Shown one piece after another: positions 19,586-28,267 of a DNA stretch of 64,000 nucleotides. Within the stretch, counting starts at the first letter, position 1, and each line of letters starts with the position of its first letter. Origin of the DNA: Emiliania huxleyi CCMP1516 (taxonomy: Eukaryota; Haptophyta; Isochrysidales; Noelaerhabdaceae); NCBI RefSeq assembly GCF_000372725.1, contig NW_005202113.1, positions 369,445 to 433,444 on the forward strand. Direction: 5' to 3'. Both the position numbers and the translations under genes were made by a program. Below the pieces are notes generated by a model. That model searched no databases, had not been told where the DNA came from, and was given only the letters and a program-made list of their open reading frames with translations.

Positions 19586-22500
19586 GCGCAGGCCCGAGGG
19601 TATATTCAGAGATACCCTCTACATTAGCCCACGCTGTGAAGCGCGCCAACCATTCGGCCATAAGCTGGGGCGTGATATTCTCCCCCTCGAGCCTTGGGAT
19701 CCCGTCGTCGTACGTGCGGGTCACTCGAGCCGAGAGGGATGTGCGGGCGGCCCTGCCCTCGTCAGCCCTAGGTTCATTGCCAAGGGCGGAGGTGATGCTA
19801 GAGGTTATGCTCTGGGCTATGGCCCGATTGCTCTCCGTCATGCCACGGATGAGCTGGCCCATGTCGGCAAAGGTGGGTTGACCTCCGTCCTGCAGGCCTC
19901 CACGCCGAGCGTCGGGCTGGTCGCCAGACGGCTGATTGCCGCGCCTCTCGCCGGCGCTGGCACCTTCGCCTTGGGCGCGCCCCTGTGGTGCACCCCCTTG
20001 CGTGGACGGGGGCCCTTGTCCGAGCTCCTGTGGCGCACTCCCTCGCGTGGACGGGGGTCGATCGCCATCACCACGTGGCGGGTCACTCTCACTCGTACCG
20101 GCGGCGGGAGGTGAGCCCTCGGCGGGCTGGTTGAGGTCCAACGCGCTTTCTGCTGCCGTGTCGGCGGGCGCACCGCCTGTCCCGAGTGCCCCCTCGCCAG
20201 GTTCGGCCGCTTCATCCGACGTCGCAGTAGCAAGCTGTCGGATGAGTCCCGGTGCACCTTGCTGCTGCTCGCCACTGGCGCCATCGGGGGGCTCGTCGCC
20301 GTCGTTCGCGCGTGACGCCGCCCTAGTGGTCATTGTGTTACCCCAAAGGGCATGGCAGAGCGCATTCCATGCTCGGTGGCTGAGCGCCCAAAGATAGTAG
20401 TAGAGCGTCCCAGTCGGCTCGGCACTGAGTGCCGTCGGGGCGCCGTGTGGCAGAGGGCCGTGTGACGGAGAGGTGGGCGAGCGATTCATGCCACGCGGCC
20501 GAGTAGGCGGGCTAGGGTACGCCTCTCCTTCTACGCGCCACACCCCATAATCGGGGCCCTTGGGGGGGGTCGGGGTGCGGCGTAGATCGCTCGAGACGAG
20601 GAGGGTGCTCGAGTGTCGTGTATAGTGCATCGAGTCCGCCCGTCGCTGGTCGCGTAGCGCTGTCGGGCGCCAGACCGTCTGTGGCTCGATAGGCCGGAAA
20701 GTGTGGCGCCTCTCGGGCCATGCGCGGTTCGAGTGGTCGGGCGAATACCTTGGCTGCCCCCAATTTGAACGCGGGCGCCTCCAGGGGCCGGACTCGTGGC
20801 GCCGGTCACTTGTTCGCTGAAGGCGCCAAAAAATGGTTGATTGGCGATTGCGCCGCCTTGCAGGCGTCACGTAGGGTGGCTGACCATCATAGTCGGCCCC
20901 GTTGTACCCGCCGTCGTGGTACGGATCTGTCATGAAGACCTTGATCGATGCTGGCTCCCGAATGTGGGTCCAGGTCGCACAGGTTGGGTCGGCGCAAGTG
21001 GCCATCCCGAGGGTCGAGGGGGCTCCATCTACAGGCGAGAGGCCTGCGGCGGTCTCTTTCTGAGAATAGCCCTCTCTGCATGAACAAATCCCCTCACACG
21101 ACGCCAGAGCACCACAGTCACAGACTGGACCAGTGGCACACGACTTTGGAGGGGACATGGGAGTACGAGGCGCGCTCGCCTCTAAGGCGGAGACTGCTGC
21201 TGCTTCTGCAGACTGTCTCGATGGTGTCGCTGCCTCATCTCGGAAATCGAGCGCGCGTGCGCGCAGCATGCTGCTTGGTGCCTCCTCGGGGAGGAGAGAC
21301 GCGTTGCGAACCTCCCCATCAGGCGTAGGCTTCCTCGGACACGTCGAAGATGTGGTCCGAGTCGGTCCTGCGAGGGGGAGTTTGTGAGCAGGGCATCTAA
21401 GGTGAGCATCTAGCGGGCACGCGTACGGTTCAATCGTGAATTCGAAGCCATCCGGGTCCGCCAGCACGAGGCGGAGCATGTACTTGACCGCCAGGCGCCA
21501 CATCTTGGCGAAGTAGAGGCCTCCCAGCTCGCCTCGCGTGCACTTGGTGAAGGTGGGCAGAGCGGCCGTGTGGGGTCCGTCCACGGAGGTAGCCGGGTCC
21601 TCAAACGACTTGCCCGCCAGCGTGCCAAGCTTGAGGCCGGTGGTGAGGTAGGCCTTGATCATCATGCGCGCGTAGAGGGCCCACTGGAAGATCTCCTTGC
21701 CCTCGATCGCGCCGTGCTCGATCGACAGCGCGACCTGCTCAACGGGGCCGCGGAGCACGGCGAGGAACTCTTGGATGTCGTCCAGCGTGAGCTGGATGGC
21801 GCCGCGGCCGGACATGCAGGCCATCAGGAGCGCGTAGTGGAGGATGTTCTTGGCCCAGCCGCGCGCCTCCTTGCCCGGGATGAGCCCCTCGGGCGAGTAG
21901 GTGCCGATGCGCGACTTGGCGCCGATCAGCTCGTTGCTCGGGTCGCAGCGGAACTCCGCACCCTCGGGCGGCACGGGCTTGTTGGCGGTGATGAGGCCGC
22001 TGACCTTCTCGAGGTTCGAGACGTCGGTCGCGGTGGTCACGAGGTTGGAGTACATCTCCCCGAGGACCGCGTCCGCGGTGACGACGAGGGAGCGCCGCTG
22101 GCTCTCGGCAATCCGCCGGTCCGCCGCCTTGGCCGTGGCGGCGGTGGGCTCTGGGCCCACCTTTTGGCGCGCGAGAGGCTTGTCCTCGTCCTCGTCGGTC
22201 CCCTCGCCCGACTCCTCGTCCGACCCCTTGTACGGCTCCTCGGGCGGGCTCAGCCCGCAAGTGGTGGGCTCACCGCCCTGGGATGACGGGCAGAGCTGGT
22301 GGTCAGTGCCGCAGCTGACGGAAGCATCCTTGGAGGCGGGGAGCAGGGTGGCCTGCACGACAGGCTCCTCCGTGGGGTCCGCCACGGGCGGCCCAGGTGA
22401 GGGCGGCTCGACAGACGACCGCGAGTTGTTGGAGGTGCAGGTGAGGGCGAGCATAGGGCGAGTAGGGAGCAAAACGCCCGCTGGAGGTGGCAAACCGACT

Positions 22501-24773
22501 TTACCATAGGATTCGCCCGAGTTGTTAGCATCCGTAATCATCTCCGCTGGTGGTGAGGGTGGAATCGAGACATTTTCGCCCTCAAATGCGCCCGTCTCGA
22601 CCTTTTCGTCCACCACTATGCCCGCCACCAGCATCGCATTTTGCCGCGTGAGAGCGGGCACATCTGGAGCGGGAGATTCGGTCCAATCAGGCGACGTGAT
22701 GAGTGGGCAATCAGGCAAATTGATTACGTCCTCGAGGTCATCTCGGAACTTGCTGTTCCAGTGGCCCATTTCGCGCGGCCTGTTCACCAGCTCTTCGAGG
22801 AGCCATTCCAGGTCGGCGATCTGCACGAGGGGGCGCCATGCCATATCCTTCAGGTAGGCGCCCGCCGCCTCGAAGTCATCAGAGCAGGTGACGACTCTGA
22901 ACGCACTGACATCGAAGACAGAGAGTAGCGCGGCTGTGCCAAGCGCCGTCGTGCGAGAGTCAGCCTCGGCAAGCTGCTCAAGGAGGAGGGGCCGGCTAAG
23001 CAGGCGTGCGTGAATGGCGGCAGCGAGATAGCCCTCCATGGCGGCCCAAATCGTAGAGCGACATGTGGCATAGGTGCAACCATGCGCATCGCCTCCTCCG
23101 CAGCTTCCATCGCAGAAGCTGTGGTGAATTACTCGCAATGCCTCTGCGTAAGCCATGCGGCGGCGGTAGCCAGGGGCGCCGATTCCCTTGTGCTTAAGGT
23201 AGGCGCGTTGGATGATAATGGCCGCGGCGTGGAAAGGCGCATACTCGATCACAGAGTACCATGGCTCGAACACCTGCTCGGGGATACACTCCTCCGCCAG
23301 CTTCGAAGCTGGCGTCCCATAGTCGAGAATGGCGGTATTGCCACGAGGCTTGAGCCCAAAGCTGCGCAAAACACATTCGAGGTAGTCGCCATAGCATGGG
23401 CAGTACCACGAGGTCACATGCGTGGAATCGCCCTGGCAAGACTTGTCGAAGAAAGGCGGCAGGTGGTGGCCCGAGCGCATAGCCGAGCGCGTGCACGGGC
23501 CATTCAGGAAGAGCAGGTTGGGGTCGAGCGCGCCGTTGAGGGTGAGGGCGGCGTGCAAATCGTCGCGGGGGACGCCGTCCCGCCACTTTTCTTGCAACGC
23601 AATATTGGCCTCACGATGCATGTACCAGTCCAGGGATCGATCGTACCCGCATGCCTTCCATGTCTCGAAGGCCTGGGCCGCTAGTCGCTGGACGAGGGGC
23701 GGGTCATTCGCGCACAATACCTCGGTAAGGCGCTCGTAGAGCTCGGGCGAGACGGAGCCAAGGGGAACGAGGTCGCCGTGGCTCTCCGTCCAAAGTCCTT
23801 GCCCGTTGTGGCCCAGCCAGAAGGCGTCAAAGTCAGCAATCGACTCGACACCTACCCATTGTCCTCGTAGGTAGAGCCCCATGAACCGTGGTCCAGCCTT
23901 CTCAAGGAACTCAACAGGGATCGAAATGGGGCAGTCCGAGAAACGGCCCTTGAGTCGGGGGTCGTCTGGGATAACGCCAGCGAAAGACCTGGTAGGGGTC
24001 ACCGTATCGATGCGTGAAACTGACTTGATTATTGCATATTCTCCGGAGAATTCGCTCTCACGCGTAATCTTGACGCGGTCGCCAATCTCCAGCCCTGAGC
24101 CGATTGAGACGCCGTGTGTCGTGTCCGGTCGTGCAGGCGCGAGGGGCGAGAGGCTCGTATGCATGGCGATGACCTCGCCTTGCTCGCCCAAAGGGTCGAG
24201 CGGGTTGTCGAATCCTGCGCCCACAGCTAATTCAGCCAAGCTCGGACGCTCGTCGCGGTCGGCAAAATGGTCGACAAAATGGTTGAACTCCTCTGACGTC
24301 GGCATCGGCCAGTCACCGTCGAAGGAGTCGGCAGGGTTTGCAGTAGCGACCCCGCCGCTACCAATCTGCACGATCTCCAGGCGGGGGAGGCGGTCAGCGC
24401 CGCCTCCCTGCCGGTGCGGGCCGTCAGCGTACACTGTGAAGCCATGCTGCCCTCCCGAGGTCTCTGATAAGAGAAGGTTCCCGGAAGTCTCCACTTTCTG
24501 GCGCTTGGCTCGGTCCCCCGCGAAAGACACCTGCGGGGGCGCAAGCGCGCCGCTGACGCCCGAGGGGGCAAGGCGGCTCGCGGCAGCTTCCCATGCCGCC
24601 TCCGCCTCTGCGCCCTTGGGTGCGGGCCCTCGGCGGGAAGGGGCTTCACTCGCCGCTTCCGCCTCTACCCCCTGGTGAACCCCCGGGGTGGCCCTGGTGA
24701 TGGGTAAGCGTGCCTCCTCCTCCCGCGCGGCCCTTGACCCCGGGCCGCCGGGAAGCTCGAGGCCCCCACTCAT
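19509..24773 (-). CDS. 1,754-residue element protein: unknown captured region plus gag-like C-terminus
   Basis: The frame starts in the 5' LTR at MSGGLELPGGPG and stays open for 5.3 kb. Residues 1-136 come from the LTR. Residues about 137-700 are globular-looking, with EFNHFVDHFADRDERPSL, GDRVKITRESEFSGEYAIIK, WYCPCYGDYLECVLRSFGLK and CDGSCGGGDAHGCTYATC. Residues 700-930 are Pro/Ser/Glu-rich and disordered. Another folded block, about 930-1130, holds VLGEMYSNLVTTATDVSNL and GWAKNILHYALLMACM. A Cys cluster (CDCGALASCEGICSC) and an Arg-rich region follow. From 20333 a probable native gag begins, MTTRAASRANDGDEPPDG, ending IPRLEGENITPQLMAEWLAR, a copia-gag style motif. The final residues read pol out of frame. 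I recognise no enzyme. The 4-kb block between primer site and gag is not normal copia content and looks captured. Confidence 0.7.
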   Translation of the reverse strand: MSGGLELPGGPGSRAAREEEARLPITRATPGVHQGVEAEAASEAPSRRGPAPKGAEAEAAWEAAASRLAPSGVSGALAPPQVSFAGDRAKRQKVETSGNLLLSETSGGQHGFTVYADGPHRQGGGADRLPRLEIVQIGSGGVATANPADSFDGDWPMPTSEEFNHFVDHFADRDERPSLAELAVGAGFDNPLDPLGEQGEVIAMHTSLSPLAPARPDTTHGVSIGSGLEIGDRVKITRESEFSGEYAIIKSVSRIDTVTPTRSFAGVIPDDPRLKGRFSDCPISIPVEFLEKAGPRFMGLYLRGQWVGVESIADFDAFWLGHNGQGLWTESHGDLVPLGSVSPELYERLTEVLCANDPPLVQRLAAQAFETWKACGYDRSLDWYMHREANIALQEKWRDGVPRDDLHAALTLNGALDPNLLFLNGPCTRSAMRSGHHLPPFFDKSCQGDSTHVTSWYCPCYGDYLECVLRSFGLKPRGNTAILDYGTPASKLAEECIPEQVFEPWYSVIEYAPFHAAAIIIQRAYLKHKGIGAPGYRRRMAYAEALRVIHHSFCDGSCGGGDAHGCTYATCRSTIWAAMEGYLAAAIHARLLSRPLLLEQLAEADSRTTALGTAALLSVFDVSAFRVVTCSDDFEAAGAYLKDMAWRPLVQIADLEWLLEELVNRPREMGHWNSKFRDDLEDVINLPDCPLITSPDWTESPAPDVPALTRQNAMLVAGIVVDEKVETGAFEGENVSIPPSPPAEMITDANNSGESYGKVGLPPPAGVLLPTRPMLALTCTSNNSRSSVEPPSPGPPVADPTEEPVVQATLLPASKDASVSCGTDHQLCPSSQGGEPTTCGLSPPEEPYKGSDEESGEGTDEDEDKPLARQKVGPEPTAATAKAADRRIAESQRRSLVVTADAVLGEMYSNLVTTATDVSNLEKVSGLITANKPVPPEGAEFRCDPSNELIGAKSRIGTYSPEGLIPGKEARGWAKNILHYALLMACMSGRGAIQLTLDDIQEFLAVLRGPVEQVALSIEHGAIEGKEIFQWALYARMMIKAYLTTGLKLGTLAGKSFEDPATSVDGPHTAALPTFTKCTRGELGGLYFAKMWRLAVKYMLRLVLADPDGFEFTIEPYACPLDAHLRCPAHKLPLAGPTRTTSSTCPRKPTPDGEVRNASLLPEEAPSSMLRARALDFRDEAATPSRQSAEAAAVSALEASAPRTPMSPPKSCATGPVCDCGALASCEGICSCREGYSQKETAAGLSPVDGAPSTLGMATCADPTCATWTHIREPASIKVFMTDPYHDGGYNGADYDGQPPYVTPARRRNRQSTIFWRLQRTSDRRHESGPWRRPRSNWGQPRYSPDHSNRAWPERRHTFRPIEPQTVWRPTALRDQRRADSMHYTRHSSTLLVSSDLRRTPTPPKGPDYGVWRVEGEAYPSPPTRPRGMNRSPTSPSHGPLPHGAPTALSAEPTGTLYYYLWALSHRAWNALCHALWGNTMTTRAASRANDGDEPPDGASGEQQQGAPGLIRQLATATSDEAAEPGEGALGTGGAPADTAAESALDLNQPAEGSPPAAGTSESDPPRGDGDRPPSTRGSAPQELGQGPPSTQGGAPQGRAQGEGASAGERRGNQPSGDQPDARRGGLQDGGQPTFADMGQLIRGMTESNRAIAQSITSSITSALGNEPRADEGRAARTSLSARVTRTYDDGIPRLEGENITPQLMAEWLARFTAWANVEGISEYTLGPAPPTPRASQRDQEGEAHPHPDDGTAG
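24346..24363 (-). promoter_or_regulatory. Primer-binding site of the LTR element
   Basis: On the minus strand, two bases after the 5' LTR, the sequence is TGGTAGCGGCGGGGTCGC. TGG is the complement of the universal tRNA CCA end, and TGGTAGC fits initiator-Met tRNAs. The exact tRNA cannot be confirmed without the host's tRNA set. Confidence 0.7.
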
Positions 24774-25200
24774 GTAGCGTCTCTTCACTCGGATGCTCTG
24801 AACGGGTTTTTACTTCTCACACCATTAAAGAAAGAAATACAAAAAGCCCCCCCACTTAAATCGGCCAGCCGCCACTCCGCTTGTGGCTCGGCCGATTTTG
24901 CCCGAGTGGTCAATTCCCCCCACACACTTACTTAGACGAGACACGATCTCTATCTCAACATATCTCCTTCGACGCCGCATTTCCAAGTTTGGTGCCCGAG
25001 TGGTCAACTATGACCAAACTTGGTCGGTTATAACCGATGGCGTCCACTCGATCGAACCTCGAGACCCCAGTTCGAGACCGAGTCTCGAATCTGTGTCATA
25101 ATGCGGTTCGTATGCGTACGTCCGTGTGTGTGTGTGTGTGTGTGTGTGGTGGGGGGGGAAACACGTGTGAACACAGTGTGTGTGAATTCAGGACGAGCAG
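24366..25200 (-). repeat. 5' LTR (835 bp)
   Basis: This is the upstream LTR in element orientation and holds the ATG (24773) of the large frame. A TATA-like GGTTATAACC lies near 25026-25035, about 255 bp before that ATG, so transcription could begin between them (inference). Its outer edge is 177 bp from the start of the ACT-Zn2Cys6 gene. Confidence 0.93.
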
Positions 25201-25205
25201 CGGAA
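25201..25205. repeat. Target-site duplication, right copy (CGGAA)
   Basis: This is the partner of the copy at 18526-18530. Confidence 0.88.
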
Positions 25206-25377
25206 ATCTACATACACTGAAAAAGAAAGCGGCGGTCCGTTGTGGAATGTTGGCTCGTTGGGACGCTGCCAAAGCCCCCTTGTTGCCGACGTACCCCCAC
25301 CACATCGGAGACCCTCGCCCTTGCTGAGCCACCGCTCAGCACTGGACACGCCCGCTGCCGCGGACGCCCTCGCCTGC

Positions 25378-26589
25378 ATGGACACGCCCGCTGCCGCGGA
25401 CGCCCTCGCCTCGCCGCCCTCCACGACGAACAAGGCGCCGCGGCGTGCCTACGACGAGGCCAGCGCTGCAGGCAGCAGCGACAGCGAGACCATCTCGGTC
25501 GGAAGCCTGACCTCCGGCTTTGAGGTCCGCGCCGAAAACAGCACACGACCAGACGCGACCGTCCTCACCGTGCGAGGGCCCGACGTTGACGGCGTCCTCG
25601 CCTCCATGATCGCTTCGCTGACCATCTCGGGCTGCAAGCTGCTGGAGGTGCACGCCAAGACGCGAATCTTCGAAGACACGCTGGAGGACACCTTTGTGGT
25701 GCAGGTCAAGGACGGCGGGGGACAGGTCACGGACGACCACCTCCAGGACGTCTCGCAGCGGCTGCTCGCCGCGACCAAGGACCCGCTGCAGGCGCGCTCG
25801 CCCGAGGCTGGCGCGGCGAGGCTCCAGCACGATACGTCCGGGCCGGCGCCTGCGTGGGAGGACCGCGGCACCGCGGCGACCCTGCCGAGGGGCCGCCGGC
25901 TGACGCTCCTCGCCTGCAAGAACTGCCAAAAGGCGCGGACGGCCTGCACGGACCAGCGGCCGTGCCAGCGGTGCACGCGGCTCGGGTTGCAGTGCGAGGG
26001 GGAGGCGAAGCCGGTGCGCCGCGCCTGCGACCAGTGCAAGCGGGCCAAGACCAAGTGCGACCTCAACGACGCGATGCCCTGCGCGCGCTGCGTCCGGCTC
26101 AAGCTCGAGTGCACTGCGGGCGGCAGCTGCAAGAGGCCACCCGGCCTCGAGGAGCCGCACGGACCGCCGCAGTGGCCCGTCGCATGCGCGACCGCCGCCG
26201 CCGCCGCCGCCGTCCAAGCCGCGGCGACGACGGGCCCTGCGATGACTGCGACAGCTCCGACCCTGGCCACGGCGGCGGCTCCCGCGCTGGCGGTGGCGGG
26301 TCCGGTGGCAGGCTCGGCGGTGAGGACGGTCGACCTTCCGGCGGCGGCGTGCCGCGACAGCCTCACCGCCGGCGAGGCGGCCGCCGCTCTGGACAGGCTC
26401 CTCGACCAGCCGCCGGCGCACGAGCTCACCGTCGACGAGCTCTCCCTGCCCGCCCTCACCGAGCTCGCGCTGCCCGCCCTCTTGCCTCTCGACAAGGCCG
26501 CGTCCCCGGCGGACCCCGCCGTCCCCATGGAGATCCTGAGCGACGAGGGACTCGACGCCTTCCTCTCGGCTGCGCTAGGCGGCTCTTGA
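25378..26589 (+). CDS. ACT domain fused to two Zn2Cys6 DNA-binding clusters
   Basis: The 403-residue protein has three parts. Residues about 45-130 read as an ACT domain: VLTVRGPDVDGVLASMIASL, then LEVHAKTRIFEDTLEDTFVV; ACT domains bind amino acids and control enzymes or regulators. Next come two Zn2Cys6 clusters: ACKNCQKARTACTDQRPCQR (spacing C-2-C-6-C-5-C-2-C-6-C) and ACDQCKRAKTKCDLNDAMPC (C-2-C-6-C-7-C-2-C-6-C). The rest is Ala-rich, with an acidic Leu-rich tail (PMEILSDEGLDAFLSAALG) like an activation region. Zn2Cys6 proteins are typically fungal transcription factors. The combination suggests a metabolite-sensing regulator (inference). The start is the first ATG; a 39-bp tandem repeat encoding DTPAAADALA straddles it, so an upstream exon is possible. 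The LTR element ends 177 bp upstream. Confidence 0.8.
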   Translation: MDTPAAADALASPPSTTNKAPRRAYDEASAAGSSDSETISVGSLTSGFEVRAENSTRPDATVLTVRGPDVDGVLASMIASLTISGCKLLEVHAKTRIFEDTLEDTFVVQVKDGGGQVTDDHLQDVSQRLLAATKDPLQARSPEAGAARLQHDTSGPAPAWEDRGTAATLPRGRRLTLLACKNCQKARTACTDQRPCQRCTRLGLQCEGEAKPVRRACDQCKRAKTKCDLNDAMPCARCVRLKLECTAGGSCKRPPGLEEPHGPPQWPVACATAAAAAAVQAAATTGPAMTATAPTLATAAAPALAVAGPVAGSAVRTVDLPAAACRDSLTAGEAAAALDRLLDQPPAHELTVDELSLPALTELALPALLPLDKAASPADPAVPMEILSDEGLDAFLSAALGGS

Positions 26590-27088
26590 CGCACCCGAGC
26601 GTGGGATGGCGATCCGGGTCTAATTATTGCTGCCCCCCCACCCCCTCCCCTCCCCCCTCCCCGCGGGCTCTCTCGGGCGCCCCACCCTCTGAGTGCGATC
26701 GGGTTGAGGACTACTCGAGAGCCCGCTTAGATCACCGTTGTCCAGTGCTGTCTGTGTCTGCTGTCTCGCGTTGTGATGTGTGGGCCTCGGTCGCTCGCCC
26801 TCTGAGTGCGATCGGGTCGAGAATCGAGGCCGGGCTCTGCTGCGCAGCTCAAAATCCAAAATATGTCAAATGGCCCCGCACAATCGTTTACAAGACGAAG
26901 GAGATATCTGCTCTCGAGTCTCGTGTCTCTCGAGGGGAAGAAACACAAAAACTCATAAGCGGAATGGAAGAACTGCACACAGAGGCCGACAACAAAAACA
27001 ATCCAGAAGAGAGCAAAGAGGCGCCCCCCCCAAGGGCCCAACTTGCCCCCAACCGCAACCCCGCGCGCACCGCCACCGGCTCCGGGCG

Positions 27089-27090
<2 letters not shown>

Positions 27091-27137
<47 letters not shown>
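27091..27137. repeat. CA microsatellite
   Basis: An essentially uninterrupted run of AC dinucleotides, about 46 nt. It is separated from a second run by the 35-bp dispersed repeat. Confidence 0.95.
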
Positions 27138-27138
<1 letters not shown>

Positions 27139-27142
27139 CAAC

Positions 27143-27169
27143 GTTAGAGTTGTTTGGTATTGCTAAAAA

Positions 27170-27177
<8 letters not shown>
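27143..27177 (+). repeat. Dispersed 35-bp repeat, copy 1
   Basis: It begins GTTAGAGTTGTTTGGTATTG and continues CTAAAAATCTCTCTC. The same 35 bases occur at 35230-35264. Here the repeat sits between two CA microsatellites, while the second copy passes into a TC-rich run. It may be the end of a mobile element or a conserved transcript end. Confidence 0.85.

Positions 27178-27235
<58 letters not shown>
27178..27235. repeat. CA microsatellite
   Basis: About 58 nt of uninterrupted AC dinucleotides directly after the dispersed 35-bp repeat. Confidence 0.95.
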
Positions 27236-27237
<2 letters not shown>

Positions 27238-28267
27238 TTTTTGCTGCTCTCCGCTGCCGTCGTTCGCGCTAGCTGGCCTGCGAGGGCCGTCGTCCTTTCC
27301 GCACAGGGATTTTCAGAGGAGAAGGAGGGGTGTTTGAGGGTGTTAGCCTCTCCCATCTTTGCCCTCGGGCTAAAAGAATTTTACGGCGATAAGCAAGAAA
27401 GAATTTTACAAAGTCCCGTGCCCAGTGTCGAGCAAGAAAGAAAATAGAGGATAGAGCGGCAAGGGAGGGATGGGAGGACGGCACGCCGCCACCACACAGG
27501 CAGGGATTTTAAGGAGAGGAGCCCTCGAGAGCTGTCTGAAAGAGATGTAGGACCTTCCTTTTAGGTCCGCCTCTCACACCCTCACTGTCTGCGATGTGAG
27601 CTTCTTGGTTCTTATCAACGTAGGATTCCTAGCTGTGAAGGACGTATTTTCTTCTCAATAACAAGGCTGTGACCACGAAACCGAGACCCCTACCCCCCGC
27701 CCCGATCCCCCCACCCCCTTGCTCCCCTCCCCCCCCGGGACGGCCGAAGAGAGGCGCCCGTGGGGACCCCGCAATTCCCCTCCCCCCTCGGAGGGGGCCG
27801 GACGGAGGCGTAACCCGAGGGCCCCGCTCTTTCCTTCGCATAGCGGCCACTCTTCGGATCGCTGGTCGAGCGACCCGGGGGATGCCCCGCGCGCCTGACC
27901 CAGGCGCGAGAAACGAATCTGCGAGGCGCGGCCGCTCATGCGGCCCGATGGGGAGGAACGGGGCGGACTACGGGGATCGGCTTCTTACACCGCCCTTCCT
28001 TGCAGCGAGCCCCCTCCAATCCACCCGCGCTAGGTCCAGAGCGGCGAAGGGGAACTCCCGACGAACCCTGGAACTAGGCCAGTCGGAGAAGGAAGGGGCA
28101 ACTCCGTGCACTGACGGTCGGCCGTCAGAAAACACGCCTGCGTGGATCGCGTCACACCAAGCCTCGCTACCAACGCGGCCCAAGGATATCCACCTCGAGT
28201 ACCTCGAGAGAAGGCTGTGAATCGGAAAATCTCGGACGGCGACTTGCGCTGCTGGTCGCCGCTACAG

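Larger units (their letters stand above)
18531..25200 (-). mobile_element. Young non-autonomous LTR retroelement, copia-derived, 6.67 kb
   Basis: The element has two LTRs of exactly 835 bp that read as identical, flanked by CGGAA on both sides. Read on the minus strand, the 5' LTR (24366-25200) is followed after 2 nt by TGGTAGCGGCGGGG, which fits a primer-binding site for the initiator-Met-type tRNA 3' end. The 3' LTR is preceded by the purine tract TGAGGGGGTGA. Inside is one 1,754-codon frame. Near its end is a gag-like segment (from 20333), and then, out of frame, the last residues of a copia RNase H (19445-19585). Protease, integrase and reverse transcriptase are absent, so it must have moved with enzymes from elsewhere. 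The LTR ends read CTGC...GCAG instead of the usual TG...CA. Near-identical LTRs mean recent insertion. It separates two divergent genes. Confidence 0.92.
26590..28267. other. 1.7-kb repeat-rich spacer
   Basis: I find no supportable gene. It contains two similar blocks with CTCTGAGTGCGATCGGGT (near 26690 and 26800), two long CA microsatellites, a dispersed 35-bp repeat between them, and AAAGAATTTTAC phrases near 27370 and 27400. From 27690 to 28200 there is an unusually GC-rich block that looks somewhat like structured RNA by eye, but I cannot match it to any rRNA region. It must include the promoter of the acid phosphatase gene. Confidence 0.45.

Noticed and set aside
24774-24788. Longer start (GTG, MKRRYM...) for the element protein
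   Set aside because: The codon is GTG; the first ATG is at 24773 (MSGGLELPG).
27690-28200. rRNA fragment
   Set aside because: It looked rRNA-like in composition, but I could not align any part to 18S, 5.8S or 28S landmarks.
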